Source: Wurfbainia villosa (Eukaryota; Streptophyta; Magnoliopsida; Zingiberales; Zingiberaceae). Taken from it: DNA of 64,000 nt. The stretch is taken from the NCBI GenBank assembly GCA_025175895.1, contig CM045991.1, positions 77,177,174 through 77,241,173 on the forward strand. Direction: 5' to 3'. Made by a program: the position numbers and the translations under genes. Below are positions 43,258 to 53,919 of this stretch, in pieces. The notes under the pieces are model-generated. The model searched no databases, was not told the DNA's origin, and saw nothing but the letters and a program-made list of their open reading frames with translations. The first letter of the stretch is position 1, and each line of letters begins with the position of its first letter.

Positions 43258-44908
43258 ATGTCGACAAATACGAACACTCTCTCTCTGTGTTCTGTCCTTG
43301 AGAAGGACAAGCTCAATGGAGCAAATTTCCTAGACAGGTACAGGAACCTGAGAATTGTTCTCACCCAAGAAAAGAAATTGTACGTCCTTGAGCAGCCCAT
43401 TCCGGAGGCACCTTCTACCACTGCCTTGTGAGCTGACAAAGATGCTTACATGAAGCATCAAGATGATGCATTAGATGTGTCATGTCTAATGCTCGCGACC
43501 ATGAACTCTGAGCTTCAGAAGCAACACGAGTTCATGAATGCTTATGATATGGTTGAACATCTTCGTCAACTATATCAAGGACAAGCAAGGCACGAGAGAT
43601 ATGAAGTCTCTAAGGCATTGTTTGGTTCTAAAATGCAAGATGGGACTCTCGTAGTTCAATATGTACTCAAGATGATTCGGTACGTAGAAAACCTACAGAG
43701 ATTGGGATTCCCCCTTGGCCAAGAGCTGGCCACTGACTTGATCTTGCAGTCTTTGCTGCAAAGCTACAATCAATTTGTCATGAATTACAACATGAATGAA
43801 ATTGATAAGTCACTGCCTGAGATGCTCAGCATGTTGAGAACTGCTAAGCTCAACCTTAAGAAGGGAAAATTTGACCCCATTTTGATGGTGCAAAAGAAGA
43901 AAGGCAAGGGCAAGCCTAAAGGTAAGGGAAAGTCCCAAGCCAAGGGCAAAGGCAAGGAACTGAAACCCAAAGGAGGGGTGGCCAAGGAAGGGGCTTGCTT
44001 TCACTGCAAGGCATACTTGGAAGATCTTAAGAAGAAGAGAAGTGAAACTTCTACTTCAGGTATAAATGTTATAGAAGTCAATCTATCTATTTCTTCATCA
44101 TGGGTATTAGATACCGGATGTGCATCTCACATTTGTACCAATGTGCAAGCGCTGATAAATAGCAGGGCATTGACAAAGGGCGAGGTGGACCTACGAGTAG
44201 GCAATGGAGCAAGAGTTGCTACTATTTCTTTAGGAACTTATGATCTATCTCTGCCCTCTGGCCTTGTACTAGAATTAGATAAATGTTGTTATGTACCTAC
44301 TTTAACTAAGAACATAATTTTGGTTTCTTGTTTGGATAAGAAAGGATTTACATTTATAATAAAGAACAAATGTTGTTCAGTTTATTTAAATGATATGTTC
44401 TATTGTAGTGCACCTCTAATGAACGGACTCTACTTTCTAGACTTAGAGAGCCCTATCTATAACATAAGTACCAAAAGGTTCAAGTCAAATGAGTTGAACA
44501 AAACCTATCTCTGGCATTGTCGCTTAGGTCACAAAAATGAGAGTCGCTTATCTCAGCTCCATAAGGATGGGCTGCTAGACTCATTTGATTTTGAATCATA
44601 TGAGACATGTAAGTCTTGCCTTTTAGGCAAGATGACCAAGACTCCCTTTAGTGGACACAGCGAAAGAGCAATGGACTTGTTAGGACTTATACATAGTGAT
44701 GTATGTGGCCCTTTCAATGTTGTTGCTAGAGGCGGTTACAGGTACTTTATTACATTTACTGATGACTTTAGTATATATGGTTATGTGTATCTCATGACAC
44801 ATAAATCAGAATCCTTTGAAAAGTTAAAAGAATTCAAGAATGAAGTACAAAAATAGCTTGGCAAGAGTATTAAGATACTTTGATCAGATCGAGGTGGTGA
44901 ATACTTAG
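43258..44908 (+). pseudogene. gag: X gag-protease and N-terminal integrase
   Basis: ATG 43258 starts MSTNTNTLSLCSVLEKDKLN, an Angela-type gag. A TGA at 43429-43431 (probably former CGA) interrupts it, and the same frame then runs through the capsid region (YDMVEHLRQLYQGQARHERYE, LLQSYNQFVMNYNMN) and a lysine-rich linker. The zinc knuckle reads CFHCKAYLEDLKK: compared with CFHC..GHWKRNC in relatives, about ten residues including the His and last Cys are missing without a frame change. The protease WVLDTGCASHICTN is intact. The GAG-pre-integrase block is YLWHCRLGHKNESRLSQ, CKSCLLGKMTKTPF. Integrase starts with HSDVCGPFNVVARGGY and FTDDFS. A TAG follows at 44854-44856, a second stop near 44881, and a one-base deletion near 44909. 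Confidence 0.9.
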
Positions 44909-47186
44909 CCATGAGTTTCGTGACTATCTAGCTGAGTGTGAGATTCTATCCCAACTCACTCCTTCTGGAACACCACAGTGGAATGGTGTATCCAAAAGGA
45001 GGAATCGTACTCTATTAGATATGGTACGATCTATGATGAGTCACACAGATCTTCCTATATCCTTTTGGGGATATGCTCTAGATACAGCAGCCTTTACCCT
45101 TAACCGTGTACCATCCAAAGCTGTGATAAAGACACCATATACGATTTGGATAGGGAGAAATCCAAAGATGTCTTTCATGAGGATTTGGGGTTGTGAGGCT
45201 TACGTTCGACATCAAGTCTCAGACAAACTAGGACCCAAATCTAATAGGTGCTATTTTGTTGGATATCCCAAGGAAACAAAGGGATATTACTTCTACATTC
45301 CCAGTCAGTACAAAGTGTTTGTGGCAAAGACTGGGGTTTTTCTAGAAAGGGATTTTTTTTCTAGAAAAACTAGTGAGAGTACGTTTGATCTTGAAGAAAT
45401 TCAAGATAAGGACCATAGCACTAAGGCCTTGATGGAGGTTGAACAGGAACCACAAAGTGTTGTGGGTGATGAGATTGTTGCACAAAGAGTTGTGTAACAA
45501 CCACCTGTTTAAGTAGACCTACCTCTTCGCAGGTCTGATAGGGTACGTCGTCAGCCTGAGGGATACTCATTTCTCTTGTCTGACCATGATGACATTATGC
45601 TCATTGAGAATGAGCCTACCTCCAATCAGAAAGTTGTGATGAGCCCAAATTCTGAGAAATGGATAGAGGCCATGAGATCCGAGATAGAATCCATGTACAC
45701 CAACCAAGTATGGACTTTGGTTGATCCACCTGATGGGGTCAAACCCATTGGGTGTAAGTGGGTCTTTAAGAGAAAGACTGACATGGATGGACATACACAT
45801 ACCTATAAGGGCCGATTGGTGGCTAAAGGTTTCAAGCAAATTCATGGAATTGACTATGATGAAACCTTTTCTCCAGTGGCAATGTTTAAGTCCATTCGGA
45901 TCATGCTTGCTATTGCAGCATACCACGATTATGAGATCTTGCAGATGGATGTCAAAACCGTGTTTCTGAATGGAAACTTACTCAAGGATGTGTACATGAT
46001 ACAACCTGAGGGTTTTGAAGATCCACAGCATACTGGGAAAGTATGCAAGATGCAAAGGTCCATTTATGGGCTAAAGCAAGCCTCTCGAAGCTGGAATCTT
46101 TGATTCGATGATGCGATCAAACAGTTTGGTTTCATCAAGAATGAAGATGAACCCTGTGTCTACAAGAGGGTTAATGGGAACACAGTTGTCTTCCTTGTAT
46201 TGTATGTGGATGACATACTACTCATTGGGAATAACATCCCTTCGCTACAGTCTATGAAGACTTGGCTGGGGACGTGCTTCTCAATGAAGGACTTAGGTGA
46301 ATCAGCCTGTATTCTAGGCATCAAGATCTATAGAGATAGATCTAAGAGATTTCTTGGCCTAAGTCAGAGTGCATACATTGACACGGTATTACTACGGTTT
46401 GCCATGCAGAATTCCAAGAAGGGACTTCTGCCGATGTCACATGGTGTGAGTCTTTCGAAGACTAAAAGTCCCTCTTCTAGAGAGGAGAGAGACCGCATGG
46501 ATAAGATCCCTTACACATCGGCTATAGGATCTATCATGTATGTCATGTTGTGTTCTCGTCCTGATGTCTCGTATGCTTTGAGCATGACGAGTAGATACCA
46601 GTCAGATCCAGGTGAGCATCACTGGATAGCAGTCAAGAATATTCTTAAGTACTTGAGAAGGACTAAAGAATATTTCTTGATATTTGGAGGCAATGAGGAG
46701 CTAGCTGTAAAGGGCTACAGCAATGCCAGCTTCCAAACTGACCAGGATGATTATAGATCGTAGTCAGGGTATGTGTTTTGCTTGAATGGTGGCGCTGTGA
46801 GCTAGAAGAGTTTGAAGCAGGACACAGTTGTTGATTCTACAACAGATGCCGAGTATATTGTTGCATTTGAGGCAGCAAAGGAGGCAGTTTGGATCCGCAA
46901 GTTCATTACTGAGCTTGGGGTGGTTCCTAGCATAGCAGATCCCATAGAGCTTTATTGTGACAACAATGGAGCGATTGCACAGGCTAAGGAACCTCGCTCA
47001 CACCAACGGACCAAACATATACTACAGCGCTTCCATCTCATTCGAGAGATTATCGATAGAGGAGATGTGAAGATTTGAAGAGTACTCACAGAGGCTAACA
47101 TCGTAGATCCCTTGACCAAGGCTTTGACACAGAAAAAGCATGATGGTCACACTAGGTTATTGGGTATTAGATACTACGGTGATTAA
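44909..47186 (+). pseudogene. pol: X integrase C-terminal part, RT and RNase H
   Basis: After the frameshift one frame carries the rest of pol. Integrase has TPQWNGVSKRRNRTLLDM, where the catalytic Glu of the usual GVSERRNR is Lys. RT has KWVFKRKTDMDG, LVAKGFKQIHGIDYDETFSPV, QMDVKTVFLNG and LYVDDILLIGNN (about 46197-46232). RNase H reads KGYSNASFQTD, so the first Asp of YTDAS is Asn, followed by DSTTDAEYIVA and YCDNNGAIAQAKEP. The end is GIRYYGD and TAA at 47184-47186. Stops occur at 45495-45497, 45510 or so, 46101-46103, 46761-46763, near 46803 and 47076-47078. Two catalytic residues are lost, so the enzyme set would be dead even without the stops. Confidence 0.92.
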
Positions 47187-47190
47187 CACT

Positions 47191-47206
47191 AGTGCTAGTA
47201 GGAGAT
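47191..47206 (+). promoter_or_regulatory. X polypurine tract
   Basis: AGTGCTAGTAGGAGAT directly before the 3' LTR. Confidence 0.75.
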
Positions 47207-47491
47207 TGTTAGTGAAAGTCGTAGAGTCAATCATGTGATGATTGTTGTATGGAATTTATTGTATCATATTCCTATTTATAAAGGCATGGTTATTATATTT
47301 ACTTGTATTGGTGCCAAATAACTAAATATAATAATATCCTTGAGTTGTAGGTTCTTATCTATATCAATCGATTGGTTGAATCGATAATGAGATGATATAT
47401 AGAACACTACTCTTAATCATTCCTAGTCAAGTATTAACATTCAGGGAAAATGTTAATGCATAGAGACTAGCATGTAGGTCAACACGATGAC
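47207..47491 (+). repeat. X 3' LTR, piece 1
   Basis: TGTTAGTGAAAGTCG..., paired with 30987-31270 or so. It ends with the Z TSD ATGAC (47487-47491). Confidence 0.92.
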
Positions 47492-49703
47492 TGTTAGTAA
47501 TATATGAGAGATGTCCTAAGGCAATCGCCTTATGTATGAACCATTTATATGATAAATGAAGATTCACTATTTGAGTATACATGTTTTATGTATTTGATTG
47601 GATCTTAAACTCATTTACTGAATGACCACGATACGATTCACAGCATGAGAGAATTTGTGATTGGATCATAACTAGTGAGTATCTCTACATGTGTAATTGT
47701 GATGTATCGGAATTATCCCTAGTCGATGAATTGATGGATTTGGACACCATCAATTCTGTCGAGACTAGCACGAGGTATACTCCTTGGTGTATCCAAGCAG
47801 CTGATTCTCACTGGCTGGAGACATAGTGATGTCCGGAGTTAATCGTGGATGCTAGTTATGGTAACTAGTTCATTGGAGTGACCAGCCATAAGACTTCATA
47901 TGGTTCTCTGCATATATAGATATGTCAATGAAGTTCTTACTGTGGCTTAAGTGCGATGTTCCTTTGACTTGCGGTATTCAAGTCATCTTGATCATGGAGA
48001 CTTATTCTTTGACATCTTAAGCAAACATCTCTAAGGAGATGTGGACCCGGGATGATTGGGTATAAGTCGAAGTGATCGAATGTGTTTGAATAGCCTATAA
48101 AGGATTCACCACTCCTTGCGAGGAGATGTATACCCATGGCCTCTCGTCGGATTGTTACTAAAGTCTTTGGCCAAAGCATTACATGTTTAGAGTAAGGTAC
48201 TCTTCGATACATGTGGAGTAACTAGAATCAGTGGGGCGAGGAAATGATACTTGGGCTAGGTGTGGCGTAGTCGACCTAGTGAGGTGATACTATAGACCAT
48301 GTCACGAACCAAGTGGGTATAAGATGAGTGAAGGGAATAGGGCACAAATCATTCGAAAGCCTTGAAGGGTTTCGAAATAGTTACGGATCAACCGTTGATC
48401 TTTTGGTTAATTGGGGATCATGATGTACTACTAGGTGCCACTCATGATCATTCTATAATTAATGGTTAATTATAGGCGGCCAACATAAACCAGAACCTAT
48501 TTGGTCACACGCAATGAGTGTAATCCAAAGGATTTAAAATGAGCTTGAGAATGGGATTCTCAGACCGAGAGAAACTATGTTTGGTTGGACCAAACATAAA
48601 GCGAGCATGAAATCGTTTCAGTCGCAATGGAAGCGTGGATGGGCCGAGTCTTATGAAGACGTAATGGATAAACCAAAATGGTTTGGTTCTAATCCAATGG
48701 AGGAGAATAAACCAAAGGGTTTGGTTTATTTTAAACGAATGAACCAAAAGTTGGTTCGGTTCGTTTTAACTTAAAATAAACCATCATGGTTTGGTTTATT
48801 TTAACTTATCTTAATGGAGCGGGTTAACGGGCCTAATGGTTATGATCCAATAACCATTAAGAGAATTAGTTCTCTATAAAAGAGGGCTTAATGGATAATT
48901 AAGCCCTAATCCAAAACCCTTGCCCTAAGGTTGCCGCCCACCTCATCCTTGGAGATTTCGGCGCCAACCCTAGGTGTGCCGCCCAACCCTTGAGCCGCCG
49001 TCCAGCTCTTTGCCGGCGTCCAAGCTTCAGCCGGTGATCCTCCGGCGACCCTCCGGTGATCTTCCTAGGCCTCGGTGAAAAGGTGAGCACTTGGCTTCCT
49101 TGTTTTGGCCGGCGCCTACTCCTCCACCAAGCTGTCCAGTTTTCTAGACAGCTTCTTCTCCTCTCGTCAGAGCGTCGTTTGGACGACGGTTTGAGCTCCG
49201 ACAGCGACTAAACTACCGGGGATTCGATCTCCGGTAATCCTCTGAGGTGGAGGATGAAGGATTCGTCAATTGGTAGACGAATACCTCTCCGGAGAAGCGA
49301 GTTTTGAGGACTCGTATTAGGATCCGAATTTGGATTCGGATCGTGATCATCTCTCGATCACGTCGTCTTCAACACGAGGCTAGTAACCCATACGAAGACG
49401 AAGTTCGTGGCTTAGCGAAGTCATCCCGAGGAACTCGGCGTGGATACGGATAGAGACGATTCTAGCGAGGATCGTTCCGGTTGATGTCGTTCCAGCTACA
49501 TGTCATACGAAAGGTATAACGTAGATAAATTTCCTTTTATTGCAAATTTAAATTTACGGTTATGTCTACACTTGTTGTAATATGCATGCGTGCATTGTGT
49601 ATGTTGTAATAGATGTAGATTTATTATTTTTATTGCTTCCGCTGTGTTCATGTTTACGAAACGTGATCGAACACACACACGCCACGGTGCCGGAAACCCA
49701 ACA
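47492..49703 (+). mobile_element. Element Z: solo LTR (copia-type, 2.2 kb)
   Basis: This single 2212-bp LTR, TGTTAGTAATATATG...GGAAACCCAACA, is flanked by TSD ATGAC (47487-47491 and 49704-49708). No internal region is present, so it formed by LTR-LTR recombination after insertion. It is the same family as Z2 (61356-63553), which has a PBS on its right and so gives the orientation. A cluster of AACCAAA/TTTGGTT inverted repeats (48669-48805) precedes the TATA box (CTATAAAAG, 48874-48882). Confidence 0.95.
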
Positions 49704-49708
49704 ATGAC

Positions 49709-50437
49709 TTGATCTCACAAGTCATGGATATGAGATATCAAGTTGACACATGGGTATGCATTGGAGAATGTATATTGAATGACCTGCCATGAGAAAGTAT
49801 CAAAGATCATTATATGAGTGTCATATACTTTCTCATGTGGCTATTAGTATGACTATTAGTCCTTAGACCTGAAGTCACCATGATTCCCTATATAAGGAGT
49901 TGCATACTTTGGCTTCGTCAAACATCACCCATAAATGGGTGGATTATAAAGGCGATTACTGGGTATGTGACAAATTATGCAGAGGGATGTGAGTGATGTA
50001 GATGGGATCTATCCCTCCTATATGACGCGAGAGACATCATTATTCTTGATTGAGTGAGACCACGAAGTGCATGGCCATGCCCAAATGAGTCAATATGAGA
50101 TATTGAGCTCATTTGATTAGAGTGAGTCTACTTGGAGTTCAAGATATAGATTGTACCGAGGATGACATGGTCTATGCCTCAATTGGTCAATCTAGATGTC
50201 AAGGATAGAGAGACATTGTCACATATTATGAGAGTCACAATTAGTAGTCACAAAGGTGATGTTGGAGCTCAACATTCTTGTAACTTGGGTAGCAATGATG
50301 TGTTTCTAGATACCGCTCATTGCTTATGTTTCTAAATCGGTTTAAGGACATTGCCAACGTTACAAGAACATATATGGTCACACACAAAGGGTAATTAGAT
50401 GGAGATTAGGTTCATATGATGAACCATGAGGATTAGG
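49709..50437 (+). repeat. X 3' LTR, piece 2
   Basis: Between Z and T2. It matches X 5' LTR sequence on both sides of the Y insertion (about 31270-31429 and 40233-40780), which confirms the Y excision point. It ends with the T2 TSD TTAGG (50433-50437). Confidence 0.92.
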
Positions 50438-51992
50438 TGTAAGTGATTTAAGGCCGCTAGAGGGGGGTGAATAGCGTTGTGCTCGTAAGATGATGGAAAT
50501 CTTTCGCGTTCGTCTCTACAAAACTCGTTATGTGCAGCGGAATGATAATAATAAAAACAATAACGATGTAAGACAAACACGAACACACCAATACACAAAT
50601 ATTTAATGTGGTTCGGAACCGGACGGTTCATACTCCAAGGATCGGGCTTAAACGAGCCCTAGCTATGCCACAAGCACTCCACTATGTAATAACTCCTTCT
50701 CGGAACAATCCAGAGGTGGAGAAAACTTGTACAATGTATACAATAGTAATACAATGACAATACAAGCAAATACAATGGAATATAATGCAATACAAGTAAA
50801 GAAAACACTTTACAAATGCTTTGGATTGTTTGCTTTTGGTTGCTTGAAGAATGGCCTTGGAGACCCTGATTTGCAGCAACAAATCGCCCCAAGGATGCTC
50901 AAGAAACCATGTGCAAAAACCCTCCGGTCGAGCTCCTTTTATCCTTCCACATGACGTGGATTTCCTCCTATCAGTCGACTGCCATAGGGCACCAGTCGAC
51001 TGATGTCACTGTTGTCGTGAGACAATGGTTTGATCCATGCTGGAAAAACTCCAACGGATCTCTTGCGATCGCCAACATCGTAGCGATCGCCGATCGCCCG
51101 ACGCGCGCTCGCGGCTCGCTGAACCATCGATCCTACCGTCCATGGCTGATCGAGGTTGATCGCCCAATGAGCAATGATCGCCAACACATTTTAAGCCCCA
51201 AGCCGACAGTCGAACTCAAGTCGATTCATGGCAGTCGAACCGACCATATTGCAAGTCGACTACCAAACTCAAACATGAAGTTTTAACCCAAGTATGATGC
51301 CACCATACTTTCTAGACCACCCTTAGCCTAGACCTAAGCCTTCTAGCCACCTCCATCAGCCTCACGGATCCCTCTAAGTCATCCATGACTTGTTCATCCA
51401 TCGCGCTAGCCTTCAGGTGCTTCCATCGGCTATGTCATGCTAACGGTGTCTACACCGCCAAGGCACATTGGACTTACGCCGCCAAGACTCTGTTTGGACA
51501 TTACGCCGCCAACCATTGGACTTATGCTGCCAAGACTCCACCCTTGGACTTTACGCCGCCAATATCAAACCCCTTGGACTTCTCAAATGCCAAGACTCAA
51601 GCTTTGACTTTCCCTTGCCAACCCATGTTGGACTTTCCATGCCAAGACCCATGCTTGGACTTCCCTTGTGCCAAGTACTCAAGACTTGGACTTTCCCAAA
51701 TGGCAAGTGTTCCACTTGGACTTTCCATGCCAAATACCCATGACTTGGACTTTACCTTGCCAAGACCCATGCTTGGACTTTCCCATAATCACATGGTCAA
51801 CCCTAGTCAACCATCAAAGTCTCCCTCGAGTCAAAACTCGAGTCTGGTCAATTATAACCTGGGTTGATTGTATAAACAATCTCCCCAAAACATTAACCTA
51901 CATCAATGTCAACTTACTTTGTCAAACATCAAAACATCACTCAAGTCAAACTCGAGTCTGGTCAATTGTAACCTGGGTCGATTGCACCAACA
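50438..51992 (-). repeat. T2 3' LTR (left copy)
   Basis: 1555 bp, TGTAAGTGATTTAAGG...TTGCACCAACA on the + strand. AGTCGACTG and CGATCGCC palindromes lie at about 50970-51265. An array of CTTGGACTT...TGCCAAG repeats lies at about 51460-51790, and CTCGAGT-CAAA-ACTCGAG at about 51826-51843. In a 360-bp comparison by eye it differs from the right LTR at about 20 sites. Confidence 0.92.
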
Positions 51993-52006
51993 ATCTCCCC
52001 CTTTTT
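51993..52006 (-). promoter_or_regulatory. T2 polypurine tract
   Basis: AAAAAGGGGGAGAT on the - strand next to the 3' LTR, identical to T1. Confidence 0.88.
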
Positions 52007-52784
52007 GATGTTTGACAAAACAAACCTTGAGTTAGGCCACTAACTCAAATTCCCTTACCAATTTTCCAAATTGGTAATTTAACCTTCTCCCCCTTTTTGA
52101 CATATATCAAAAAGGTTATCTCTCCAAGGAGGTTAATGTCTCATGTCCCAATGAGATCTTACAATCTCCCCCTTTAACCAAAAATACCTAGGATGCCTAC
52201 CATCTTCCTTGTGATAAGTCCCATATCACTTAATAGAGACAATCCTATACTCTCTCCCAATTTCCAAATTGGGTTTCTCAAAATCCCATCAATTTTCCCA
52301 ATTGATGATACTCTCCCAATAACTTCTCCCCCTTCAAGAAGAGAAACACATCCATCATCCCAAGATGGATAACTCCCCCTAAAGGCTTGCTCCCCCTTGA
52401 CCATTGCACCAACAATGTCCTTGGGAAGTCCCTAAGCCAATAGGAACTCTAAACCATCAAAATTAAGGTTCTAAGTTCAAACATGAACTCTTCCACCCTT
52501 AAATTTGATACTTTGACCCAACACCTCTCCAAATCCATATCCAATGGATTTTCACCCTTTCTAATGCTTCCCAAAGCATATCCTAGGGTTAGGAGTGATT
52601 AGGAACCTTTACCATAGCTGAACACGGGCTAAACAACCTTGTTTTTCCCGAAATCAGCTTGGCAGTCGACTACTTACAGTAATCAGTCGACTGCCACTCA
52701 CATCAGTCGACTGCCATCAGGCGGCAGTCGACTGATAACTGAAATTCTCGAATTTCAGCTATCAGAATCGAATTTTAAAAAGTC

Positions 52785-52839
52785 ATAAGTAATTCTACGT
52801 ATATCGAAAAATCACGAAATTTGATACGTATATTACTTA
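52785..52839 (-). other. T2 stem-loop 1
   Basis: Arms ATAAGTAATTCTACGTAT (52785-52802) and ATACGTATATTACTTA (52824-52839) pair over about 15 bp around a loop containing AAAATCACGAAATT. It is equivalent to T1 4042-4097. Confidence 0.6.
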
Positions 52840-52965
52840 AAGTCAAAACAATGGATGAAAAATATTTAAAAATTATTTTACCGATAAAATATTGAAATTG
52901 ATACAAAATCTAAAAGTGAAGAAACACTTCAATGTTTTAGCTTACTTTGTATCAATCTCATCAAT

Positions 52966-52995
52966 GGTGATTGCTATCAAAAGATAGGCTTCACC
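52966..52995 (-). other. T2 stem-loop 2
   Basis: GGTGA/TCACC, GC/GC and TATC/GATA around AAAA. It differs from T1 4222-4251 by one base within the 30 nt. Confidence 0.6.
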
Positions 52996-53919
52996 AAGGT
53001 TTTCTAAAATGATTTTAAAATGTTTTAAAAACCTTATTTTGGATCATATTCCTTGGGCTCTATTTACATGTCTTGTACTCAAGCTTTTCCAATGATCCAC
53101 CAATAAAATTAGATGAGTTATAGTCCATCTAGATGTAAAAACTATGCACCTTGAACTCAACTCATATCCTAGCATCTCACATGTATCTAGAGTGTATAAA
53201 TACACATACATGTCAATGTAATGTGAGATGAGGGTTTTGTTCTCCCTAAACTAGGGTTTCATGCATTTTTCTAAGGCAACTCTACTTGATTCCCTTATAA
53301 ATGGGACCCCAAGTCATGCCATTGTCCTTAAATCAATTTTAATCAATTAAATGCATGAAATGATCATGGCATAATAATAGCAAAAATAAATCATGGCTAA
53401 TGATCATGATGTCATGGCATATGATATAAAATTAAAGCACATGACATTTAAATCCTTAATCCTAAACATGATCATGACATTTTAAATGATTAAAATAAAC
53501 ATGATGTCATGTCATGGCATATGGCAAATCAAAGCATGGCAAATAAGATATCAAGGTATATAATACCTAAATTTTAATATTAGTTGTCATTTGATATGAT
53601 TAAGTATATTTTGCCATATTACTACTAATCTCCCTAGTGTGCCAAAAACCCAAAATGGCACACTAACCTCTAAACCTAAATTGTGCCAATTTGATCAATT
53701 TATCAAACTTCTCAAATAATATTGGCACATCCTAAAATCTTTTAGAATTAAAGCTCAAATGTATTTCCAAGGTAACCATAACCTTGAAAATGGCCTAAAA
53801 TGCCACCTTTATCATGGTTGAGTTAACTACCCATCCAATCAAGGTTGGCACACCCTAACCCATTTAGCGTGAATCTATTACGCTCTTAGGAATCCAAAAC
53901 CTATTTGAGCTCCTAGGGT

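Larger units (their letters stand above)
52007..53919 (-). other. T2 3' noncoding region
   Basis: 1.9 kb without pol coding. It contains extra PPT-like tracts on the - strand at about 52086-52098, 52164-52176, 52325-52335, 52373-52381 and 52390-52398. A TTGCACCAACAATGTCC look-alike of the LTR end lies near 52404-52420, and four or more AGTCGACTG palindromes at 52665-52735. Stem-loops are at 52785-52839 and 52966-52995. The block order is the same as in T1 3354-4901. Confidence 0.7.

Noticed and set aside
51401..51790. Regularly spaced CTTGGACTT...TGCCAAG units resembling a CRISPR array
   Set aside because: Spacers are not unique sequences of constant length, units are degenerate, and the same array is in every related LTR. 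It is a U3 repeat in a plant retrotransposon.
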